A stretch of DNA of 22,289 nucleotides from Spirochaetia bacterium (GTDB lineage: Bacteria; Spirochaetota; Spirochaetia; Treponematales; Breznakiellaceae): NCBI GenBank assembly GCA_025997675.1, contig BNUX01000048.1:1-22289 (forward strand). Direction: 5' to 3'. Positions 16,938 to 22,289 of this stretch are shown here, piece by piece (within the stretch, counting starts at the first letter, position 1; every line of letters starts with the position of its first letter). The notes under the pieces were generated by a model. The model did no database searches, was not told where the DNA came from, and was given only the letters and a program-made list of their open reading frames with translations. Made by a program: the position numbers and the translations under genes.

Positions 16938-16940
16938 TGT

Positions 16941-16975
16941 AAGTGTTTAGCTCCCTGCATGAAGTGTTTAGCCCC
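16941..16975. repeat. Two phased direct repeats, possible operator
   Basis: AAGTGTTTAGCTCC (16941-16954) and AAGTGTTTAGCCCC (16962-16975) differ at one base and begin 21 bp apart, two helical turns. They sit in the divergent spacer just upstream of the Wzi-gene -35 box, so a dimeric regulator could bind both copies on one face. The regulator is unknown. Confidence 0.5.
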
Positions 16976-17051
16976 GGGGACTTACCTATTAAGAAAAAAA
17001 GGCCGAAATCTTGTATAACTCTCCATTATACGGTATAGTAGAGGGGTGACT

Positions 17052-18485
17052 TTGAATGAGTTTGATATCTGGTACCGTACCAGATATCGCCGGACCAGTT
17101 CTGCCCTCACCGCCACCGCCATGGTTTCGGCCGACCTTTTTGGTGTTATGGTTTCATTCGGCGTCGGGTTCTTTCTGGTCAACCTCTACGATATGGGCGC
17201 TATTAACTTTAAATCCTTTGTTACCTATTGGCCGTATCTGCCCGTGTTTATTGTGGTATTTTGGGTGGCCCGCCTGTACCCCGGGGTTTCCCCGGCTCCG
17301 GCGGAGGAACTGCGGCATTTCTTAATCAGCTCCCTTATGGCCCATGGGGGTATCATTTTTTCCCGTTACATTGAAGATGGGGAATTTGATGCCATTTCTG
17401 TGGCCTTTATCATCAGCTATCTCTTTTCAACCCTCATCCTTTTGTGCGGCCGTTCCTGTATGCGGGCAATCCTCCAGCAGTTAAAGCTGGGGGGTATCCC
17501 GGCGGTGATATTCGGGGGCGGCGGTACGGGCCGGATGGTGGTGGACCGCCAACTGAGGCACAAGATTGGCTATGTACCGGTTCTTATCCTGGATGATGAT
17601 CCCGCCACGGGTGATGAATACCAGGGGATTCCCATCATTCATGATACCGGTATCGGGCCGGAACTGGTACGGCGGTACAATATAAAAATGGCTATCGTGG
17701 CCATGCCGAAGGTGGAGCGCAAAGTGCTGAGCCATATCCTGAATTACTCGGTTTCGGCCTTCCGGTATAATGTGTTCATCCCCGATTTTTTCAATATAAC
17801 CAATATCTGGATGTCCGTACGGGACTTTGACGGAATCCTGGGGCTGGCAACCAGCCAGAAGCTGAAGATGTTCTGGAACCTGGGGATTAAACGGTTTATC
17901 GACCTGAGTATTGTTATTGTGGGGGGGATTATCATTCTGCCCTGGCTGTTGCTTTTTGCCCTTCTGGTAAAGATTTCCTCCCCCGGACCGGTCCTGTATG
18001 GGCATACCCGGCTTGGGCTTAAGGGCAAACACTTTAAGGCGTACAAATTCAGGTCCATGGTGGTGGACGCCACGGAGCAGCTTGAGCTTATGCTGGAGTC
18101 CAATCCCAAAATACGGGAAGAATGGGAGGCAAACCATAAACTGAAGAACGATCCCCGGGTTACCCCTATCGGCCGGTTTTTGCGGCGGACCAGTTTTGAC
18201 GAATTCCCCCAACTGATCAATATTCTTAAGGGTGAAATGAGCCTGGTGGGGCCCCGTCCGGTGGTGGATGAGGAGGTTCCCAAATATGGCGAAGACTATG
18301 ACCGCATTTTTTCAGCCAAGCCGGGACTTACCGGGCTTTGGCAGGTTTCCGGGCGTTCCGATACCGACTATACCGAGCGGGTGGCCTTCGACACCTATTA
18401 TCTGCAAAGCTGGTCCGTGTGGCTGGATCTGTGGATCCTGTATAAAACCGTCGGGGTGGTGCTTCGAGGCAAGGGGGCGTATTAG
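17052..18485 (+). CDS. WbaP-type polyprenyl-phosphate sugar-1-phosphate transferase
   Basis: 477-aa initiating glycosylphosphotransferase (undecaprenyl-phosphate galactose- or glucose-phosphotransferase type) that puts the first sugar-1-phosphate on the lipid carrier. The N-terminal third has four membrane segments. A Rossmann-like CoA_binding_3-type domain with VIFGGGGTGRMV follows at about 155-170. The bacterial sugar transferase domain at about 280-477 has KRFIDL, SSPGPVLYGHTRLG, YKFRSM, LRRTSFDEFPQL, SLVGPRP and PGLTGLWQVSGR. Start: GTG 17046 shares its first G with the GAGGGG ribosome site, which leaves no spacer, so TTG 17052 (5-base spacer) is more likely. The hypothetical gene downstream follows directly. 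No flippase or polymerase is in the window. Confidence 0.88.
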   Translation: MNEFDIWYRTRYRRTSSALTATAMVSADLFGVMVSFGVGFFLVNLYDMGAINFKSFVTYWPYLPVFIVVFWVARLYPGVSPAPAEELRHFLISSLMAHGGIIFSRYIEDGEFDAISVAFIISYLFSTLILLCGRSCMRAILQQLKLGGIPAVIFGGGGTGRMVVDRQLRHKIGYVPVLILDDDPATGDEYQGIPIIHDTGIGPELVRRYNIKMAIVAMPKVERKVLSHILNYSVSAFRYNVFIPDFFNITNIWMSVRDFDGILGLATSQKLKMFWNLGIKRFIDLSIVIVGGIIILPWLLLFALLVKISSPGPVLYGHTRLGLKGKHFKAYKFRSMVVDATEQLELMLESNPKIREEWEANHKLKNDPRVTPIGRFLRRTSFDEFPQLINILKGEMSLVGPRPVVDEEVPKYGEDYDRIFSAKPGLTGLWQVSGRSDTDYTERVAFDTYYLQSWSVWLDLWILYKTVGVVLRGKGAY

Positions 18486-19280
18486 ATGAAAAGAAGTATA
18501 TTTTTGCCCCTGCTGTTCCTGACCGCTTTTTCCCTTTTTGGTGATTTCCATTCCTTTGATGAGCTGTTTCCGGGTCTTGATCCGGAAAAAAGGGCGCAGG
18601 TGTTTTCCGGCGTCTTTACTGAATCCCAGGAAGAGGATATTCGTTTACGGTTTTTACCATCCGGGGATATGGGGCCCAGAATTGCGGGTTTAGTATTAAA
18701 GAATATGCGCCCTTCCTGTGTGGTGGAGTCCCTGACGGTTCTCCCCTACCCCGAGGGTAAGCCCCTGGAACTCCTTTCCATATACAATGCCATGGGGAAG
18801 GTACGGGACTTAAAGGGGCGTTTGTATTCGTCATTTACCCGGAAAAAGGATGTCCCCCTTTTTGAAGAGGCGACCCGGATTGCGAGCCAAAGGAAGCACA
18901 CGGCTATACCTGATCCTGCGGATTCCCCCGTACTGCCCCGGAGCGATACGCTCTATGTATGCCTGAAGGATGTTAATTTCGGCAATTCCTATTACCAGGC
19001 GGATATTTTTACCGAGCAGCACGGTCTGCTCTACGGTTTATCAAATTTCAGGAACCTCTCCTATGGCATAATTCCGGTGTTTAAGGAAAAAAAATTCAAC
19101 GCCCAATTCTATGTAGAGCCTATTGCCGAAGGGATTTTGGTGTACAGCGCCGCAGCGGCGGAGGTGTCCAAGGCTGTTTCGAACATGGTGGACATTCCTT
19201 CGGCTATCCGAAAGCGGATTGAGGTGATTTTAGGCTGGCTGAGTGATAATATTTCGCCTGTCAATAATATTTCGCCTTGA
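18486..19280 (+). CDS. Secreted hypothetical protein, resembles a treponeme family (DUF6675-like)
   Basis: 264 aa with a signal peptide (MKRSIFLPLLFLTAFSLFG, likely cleavage near residue 18-20). The rest is a soluble domain that I associate, with limited certainty, with a spirochaete-restricted family of unknown function. No catalytic motif is visible. The ATG directly follows the WbaP-type stop codon, so the two are co-transcribed and the protein may act in envelope or glycan biogenesis (inference). The C-terminus ends in NISPVNNISP, produced by a 14-bp direct repeat that appears to have added about six residues. The stop codon overlaps the -35 box of the tRNA promoter. Confidence 0.75.
   Translation: MKRSIFLPLLFLTAFSLFGDFHSFDELFPGLDPEKRAQVFSGVFTESQEEDIRLRFLPSGDMGPRIAGLVLKNMRPSCVVESLTVLPYPEGKPLELLSIYNAMGKVRDLKGRLYSSFTRKKDVPLFEEATRIASQRKHTAIPDPADSPVLPRSDTLYVCLKDVNFGNSYYQADIFTEQHGLLYGLSNFRNLSYGIIPVFKEKKFNAQFYVEPIAEGILVYSAAAAEVSKAVSNMVDIPSAIRKRIEVILGWLSDNISPVNNISP
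19246..19277 (+). repeat. 14-bp direct repeat at a gene end
   Basis: ATAATATTTCGCCT occurs at 19246-19259 and again at 19264-19277. The second copy extends the C-terminus of the hypothetical protein. Confidence 0.7.
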
Positions 19281-19306
19281 CACAGACGGGACTTTCCTGC
19301 TAGGAT
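19277..19306 (+). promoter_or_regulatory. Promoter of the tRNA-Gly gene
   Basis: A perfect -35 TTGACA (19277-19282) and -10 TAGGAT (19301-19306) have an 18-base spacer. Transcription would begin about 10 bases before the tRNA. The -35 box overlaps the stop codon of the preceding gene. Confidence 0.65.
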
Positions 19307-19322
19307 GGATAACATCAGTTTT

Positions 19323-19394
19323 GCGGATGTCGTATAACGGCTATTACCCTAGCCTTCCAAGCTTGAGACGAGGGTCCGACTCCCTTCATCCGCT
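19323..19394 (+). tRNA. tRNA-Gly (anticodon TCC)
   Basis: The cloverleaf folds by eye: acceptor GCGGATG (19323-19329) pairs with CATCCGC (19387-19393). The D-arm GTAT..ATTAC and the anticodon loop CTTCCAA (19354-19360) closely follow the E. coli glyT sequence as I recall it, and the T-stem is GAGGG/CCCTT. The discriminator is T and CCA is not encoded. Two oddities: the anticodon stem CTAGC/GCTTG has a T-T mismatch, and the T-loop reads TCCGACT with C where position 55 is normally T. The 3' end is probably the attachment site of the element that follows. Confidence 0.85.
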
Positions 19395-19395
19395 T

Positions 19396-19447
19396 CTACA
19401 TTTAGCGTATATTTAGGAAAAAAAGAACTAATATACGCTATCTGTAG
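19396..19447 (+). repeat. Long inverted repeat between tRNA and integrase gene
   Basis: An 11-bp perfect stem TAGCGTATATT/AATATACGCTA (19403-19413 with 19430-19440) is flanked, after a 2-base bulge on each side, by CTACA/TGTAG (19396-19400 with 19443-19447). The loop is 16 bases. No T-run follows, so it is a poor terminator. A recombinase arm or core site, or a regulatory site of the integrase gene, is more likely. Confidence 0.6.
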
Positions 19448-19500
19448 TGTTTTGAAGGCACGAAGACAAAGTATGTATTAAACTATGTATTTTAAGGGTT

Positions 19501-21030
19501 ATGAATGAAGATAAAATCCTTGAACTACAAAGATTGTTTGCTAGGCAAGAAACGGAACTACTACAAAGTTTAACAACAATAAGAAATGAAATGGCTATAC
19601 TAAACGGGGAAAAACAACTTTTTAGATTATACATAAATAACTATACAAAAAATCCTACCTATTACGCCCATCTTTTTGATGATAATGGTAAGCAAACCGA
19701 TGCAAGAATGTCTTGCCATACAATAGATAAAGAAGAAGCGGAATTATACGCCCTTGAACATAGAGAACAATTCTTAAAAGAATATATTGCCAAAAAGAAT
19801 AAAACTGACTTTTACCAATTGCTAACAAATTATTATACTGATAATAATGAATTATTTTTAAAAGCATTGAAAAAAAGAAGCATTAGACCGCAACAGATAA
19901 AACAATATAAAGGTTTTATAGATAATTATTATATTCCATTCCTTAAAAAAAACAACATTACTACCCTTGAAAAATCTAATCATATTGAAGTTATAGATTT
20001 ATTACAATCTTATTGCAGGGATAAAAATCTAAATGGACTTAATTCACTAACAACTAAAACATTGAAGGGTCGTATATCTTGTTCTATTGCACCTATCTAC
20101 AATCAAATATTACAAGAAAAATCTGTCTTTAATCAAAATAATATTTATGAAAAAGAAAAACCAGGGGAAAGAAAATCATTAGGTATTATTGAATTGAAAA
20201 CGACTTTTAGCGTTTTATTTAATCGTTCTTTCTGGCAAAAAATAGATTCTAATTCCGCTGGGGATAATAAAATCCCCTGGCTTATGAATAAAGTTAGGAA
20301 CGTTGATTATTTTAGATTATTATGTATGCTGGGAAATCTATGCGGATTACGGAACGCCGAAATATATTTATTAAGAGTATCAAATGTAAGAAAAATAGGA
20401 GATATTTATTTCCTTAACATAGAAAATAGTAGAATAGATGGAACTGGAACTAAAACGCAAGCTGGAGAAAGATTAATCCCTTTACATCCCATCGTATATA
20501 AACATTTAATGGATTATATCTATTTTAATAAAAGGACAGATTATATTTTCTATAATGGTTCAAAAAATATTTCAAATAGTCAATTCTTAAGGGCAAGAAA
20601 TATATTTTGTTTCTTATGCGGTTATGATTCAAATACCATTAAAGAAAAGAATATTGTATTTTATTCTTTTAGGCATTTTTTCAAAACTATGCTACAAAAT
20701 GCCGGTATTCAAAAGGATTATGTAGAGTATTTGATGGGACATACAAATAAAAGCGATATGTCAAAAAACTATTTACATCTTGGAAATGTAGGAAATACAT
20801 ATATTGAAGAAAATGGAAAAAAGGTAATTGAAGTTATAGAAAAATATAACAAGGATATTGATGATATTAAAATAATAAAAAAGATGATATCTTACAAAGA
20901 TACTTCACGCCCTAATGAAAAAAAATACTATATTTATAGTGTTGAAAAACCAGAAGAAATAAAAGAAACTTTTATTGTTCCTGATTTTTCCAAAAACAAT
21001 ACTGATTTGTCTAAACCATTTCCTATTTAA
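19501..21030 (+). CDS. Tyrosine recombinase / integrase
   Basis: 509-aa phage-type integrase that would catalyse insertion and excision of the element at tRNA-Gly. The N-terminal ~120 residues include a helical, coiled-coil-like start and an arm-binding-like region, followed by a core-binding SAM-like domain at about 120-220. The catalytic domain has R284 (GLRNAE), K318 (GTKTQAGERL), R391 in YSFRH, H414 (LMGHTNKS) and the nucleophile Y424 (KNYLH). The usual H of the HxxR box is Y388. It is longer than the common 380-400 aa, with a ~75-residue tail after the nucleophile. Strongly AT-rich compared with the genes before the tRNA. An AAGGG ribosome site precedes the ATG. Confidence 0.88.
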   Translation: MNEDKILELQRLFARQETELLQSLTTIRNEMAILNGEKQLFRLYINNYTKNPTYYAHLFDDNGKQTDARMSCHTIDKEEAELYALEHREQFLKEYIAKKNKTDFYQLLTNYYTDNNELFLKALKKRSIRPQQIKQYKGFIDNYYIPFLKKNNITTLEKSNHIEVIDLLQSYCRDKNLNGLNSLTTKTLKGRISCSIAPIYNQILQEKSVFNQNNIYEKEKPGERKSLGIIELKTTFSVLFNRSFWQKIDSNSAGDNKIPWLMNKVRNVDYFRLLCMLGNLCGLRNAEIYLLRVSNVRKIGDIYFLNIENSRIDGTGTKTQAGERLIPLHPIVYKHLMDYIYFNKRTDYIFYNGSKNISNSQFLRARNIFCFLCGYDSNTIKEKNIVFYSFRHFFKTMLQNAGIQKDYVEYLMGHTNKSDMSKNYLHLGNVGNTYIEENGKKVIEVIEKYNKDIDDIKIIKKMISYKDTSRPNEKKYYIYSVEKPEEIKETFIVPDFSKNNTDLSKPFPI

Positions 21031-21211
21031 AATACTGATATTATTTTAGGGTAATGATATATACATTGACGATTTTATACGATGTTTCGACGGCACGGGA
21101 AAAGCTGGCGGGGGTGTGGACACGGAAGGGGGCGTAATAGGGACTATCGGCTATTTGAATCGGGCGGGGTCATTACGGAAGTTAGACAAGTTTCAACCTC
21201 AGTCATAAAAT
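21031..21211. other. Intergenic region with a GC-rich patch, possible gene remnant
   Basis: A GC-rich block (about 21080-21180) sits inside otherwise AT-rich DNA. One frame stays open without a start codon from after the TAG at about 21045 to a stop near 21207 and reads GTIGYLNRAGSLRKLDKF near its end, which looks like the C-terminal remnant of a gene. A second frame has a 27-codon ORF from ATG 21056. I do not recognise either. Confidence 0.35.
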
Positions 21212-21254
21212 AGAAAAAAGCCCTGAAAGTTTTTTTGTTTTACTTCCGGGGCTT
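21212..21254 (-). terminator. Rho-independent terminator of the LRR lipoprotein gene
   Basis: On the - strand AAGCCC (21249-21254) pairs with GGGCTT (21218-21223), with an inner AAGT/ACTT pairing, followed by a run of T. It lies about 30 bases after the stop codon of the LRR gene. Confidence 0.7.
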
Positions 21255-21282
21255 ATTATTCAACGCTTTTTGATGGTTGCTA

Positions 21283-22065
21283 TTAAGGCGTGTGTGTCCA
21301 GGAACTACCGTCATAGGTATACGTTCCCGCTTGTTTGCTGTTACCATCATAATAAGTCTTAAAACCATTAGGAAAAGCATCATAAGGACCACCATAAGAA
21401 ATACTAACATTGCTACCAATGGTAATGCTGGTTAACTGGTTATTAGCAAACGCACCGTCTTCAATAGTGGTAACACTATTAGGGATTGTGACACTGGTTA
21501 GTTTATTATTAGAAAACGTATAGTGCCCAATAGTGGTAACACTGTTAGGGATTGTGACACTGGTTAGTTGATTACCATAAAACGCAAAATAGCCAATAGT
21601 GGTAACACTGTTAGGGATTGTGACGCTGGTTAGTTTATTATTACCAAACGCACTATAGCCAATAGTGGTAACACTGTTAGGGATTGTGACGCTGGTTAGT
21701 TGATTGTTAGAAAACGCAAAATTGCCAATGGTGGTAACACTGTTAGGGATTGTGACGCTGGTTAGGGCTTTACTCTGAAACGCACCATAGCCAATAAAGG
21801 CAACTGGCAAGCCCTCTATTGTTGATGGTATAACAACGTTTTTATGTATCGTATCTAAATACCCGGTTATCATTACTTGACCTGCGTTGATTGTATAAGT
21901 AAAATCTGCCGGGCTATTAACATAGGGATTATCAGGGTTACTAAGATCGGGATTATTAAGATTACCAGATTCATCATCGCCATTCGTTCCCGTATCACAC
22001 CCCATAAACGCCATACTAAAAATCAGCATAAGACCAATAATCCCAACAAAAATCTTGTTTCTCAT
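21283..22065 (-). CDS. BspA-type leucine-rich-repeat surface lipoprotein
   Basis: 260-aa predicted lipoprotein. The signal sequence ends in the lipobox AFMGC (Cys at 23), followed by a flexible, Asn/Asp/Pro-rich linker (about 24-52). Residues about 60-230 hold TpLRR/LRR_5 repeats, with five near-perfect 22-residue units of the form LTSVTIPNSVTTIG plus a variable patch, ending in AF.NN. The family is common on treponeme surfaces and often binds host or microbial partners. Start: the upstream GTG at 22074 abuts the AAGGGG ribosome site, so ATG 22065, 8 bases from that site, is preferred. It lies on the integrative element, opposite to the integrase. Confidence 0.85.
   Translation of the reverse strand: MRNKIFVGIIGLMLIFSMAFMGCDTGTNGDDESGNLNNPDLSNPDNPYVNSPADFTYTINAGQVMITGYLDTIHKNVVIPSTIEGLPVAFIGYGAFQSKALTSVTIPNSVTTIGNFAFSNNQLTSVTIPNSVTTIGYSAFGNNKLTSVTIPNSVTTIGYFAFYGNQLTSVTIPNSVTTIGHYTFSNNKLTSVTIPNSVTTIEDGAFANNQLTSITIGSNVSISYGGPYDAFPNGFKTYYDGNSKQAGTYTYDGSSWTHTP
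21424..21790 (-). repeat. 66-bp tandem repeats encoding the LRR units
   Basis: The TAACACT block recurs at 21471, 21537, 21603, 21669 and 21735, an exact 66-bp period. The scaffold bases are almost identical between units while the codons of the loop positions differ. Confidence 0.85.
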
Positions 22066-22117
22066 TTTCAACACCCCTTAAAAAAATAAAAACAGGGACA
22101 TACACCCCCGCTAAAGC

Positions 22118-22288
22118 CTATTTTTTTACTTCCATCGGCAAAAGGTTAGACGCTTCATTTTGAAGTATGTCATCTTTAAGCCTTTGCGCTTTTAAAAGGC
22201 TTTTAGATACCTTCAAAATACCCTCTTGTTCCTTTTCCGTTAGTTCAACGAAAATCTGACTTAAATCGTCAAGTTGTCTCTTTTCCAT
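22118..22288 (-). CDS. Small helical protein of unknown function
   Basis: A 56-aa ORF running to a TAG stop at 22118-22120, starting at ATG 22288 at the window edge; an upstream start outside the window is possible. The product is charged and helical (MEKRQLDDLSQIF, then ILKVSKSLLKAQRL) with no membrane segment. The pattern resembles small proteins seen on treponeme mobile elements, but I do not recognise a family. It is on the same strand as the LRR lipoprotein and about 50 bp upstream of it. Confidence 0.5.
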   Translation of the reverse strand: MEKRQLDDLSQIFVELTEKEQEGILKVSKSLLKAQRLKDDILQNEASNLLPMEVKK

Positions 22289-22289
22289 C

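Larger units (their letters stand above)
19380..22289 (+). mobile_element. Left part of an integrative element inserted at tRNA-Gly
   Basis: From the 3' end of the tRNA onward the sequence turns strongly AT-rich, and a tyrosine recombinase gene starts about 107 bp after the tRNA, the classic layout of a tRNA-targeted island. Cargo in view is an LRR lipoprotein and a small gene. No second copy of the tRNA 3' end is seen, so the right boundary lies outside the window. The left boundary is approximate. Confidence 0.6.

Noticed and set aside
17011..17039. Promoter TTGTAT / TATAGT for the WbaP-type gene
   Set aside because: Spacing is 17 bases, but transcription would start at about 17046, after the ribosome site, so it does not fit the chosen start.
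17481..18212. Long open frame of 243 codons on the - strand
   Set aside because: It lies fully inside the WbaP-type gene, has odd composition and no family motifs; it is a by-product of the codon usage of the real gene.
19396..19447. Inverted repeat as the tRNA terminator
   Set aside because: The stem is AT-rich and is not followed by a T-run on the + strand.
21424..21790. Regular 66-bp repeats as a CRISPR array
   Set aside because: The repeats are contiguous, in phase with a reading frame and encode LRR units; there are no unique spacers.

Overview
The window looks like a spirochaete chromosome, most likely a gut Treponema of the termite-gut type. This is inferred from the moderate GC, a BspA-type leucine-rich-repeat lipoprotein starting with a treponeme-like GCDTG lipobox, a Wzi-like outer-membrane protein and a small treponeme-style hypothetical secreted protein. 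I cannot confirm the species.

Region 1 (1-14989, all + strand) reads as one long, tightly packed operon. It opens with the remains of a 2-aminoethylphosphonate-type ABC permease. A nucleotidyltransferase of the LicC/PntC type with an N-terminal helix-turn-helix follows. Next come three tandem, very large (870-885 aa) paralogous membrane proteins. Each joins a YidC/Oxa1-like domain to about eight further membrane segments and a C-terminal alkaline-phosphatase-superfamily (sulfatase/phospho-alcohol transferase) domain. A HEPN/MNT toxin-antitoxin-like pair sits between copies 1 and 2, and copy 2 is frameshifted by 2 bp. The operon ends with a TagB/TagF-like glycerophosphotransferase carrying a DPGTGS membrane anchor, two GT4 glycosyltransferases (the second with a run of nine G near its start) and a lipoprotein esterase of the HSL family. 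Most of the last four genes overlap by ATGA.

Region 2 (14986-19280) has a Wzi-like outer-membrane protein on the - strand, convergent with the operon. Divergent from it is a WbaP-type polyprenyl-phosphate sugar-1-phosphate transferase, followed by a secreted hypothetical protein. The divergent spacer has a good promoter for the Wzi gene and two 14-bp near-identical direct repeats 21 bp apart.

Region 3 (19281-22289) is a tRNA-Gly(UCC) gene with its own promoter, followed by the AT-rich left end of an integrative element: a tyrosine recombinase, an LRR lipoprotein on the - strand with a strong terminator, and a small - strand gene at the edge.

Together, regions 1 and 2 look like a surface glycan locus. 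WbaP would start a lipid-linked glycan, the GT4 enzymes extend it, and the TagF-like enzyme and the three YidC-transferase fusions would add phospho- or phosphono-alcohol groups. The nucleotidyltransferase and the adjacent phosphonate-type permease suggest that the activated group could be choline- or aminoethylphosphonate-like. The YidC-like domains lack the groove arginine of true insertases, so I infer that this fold has been reused in a glycan- or lipid-modifying enzyme. This tandem fusion family is the most unusual content of the window.
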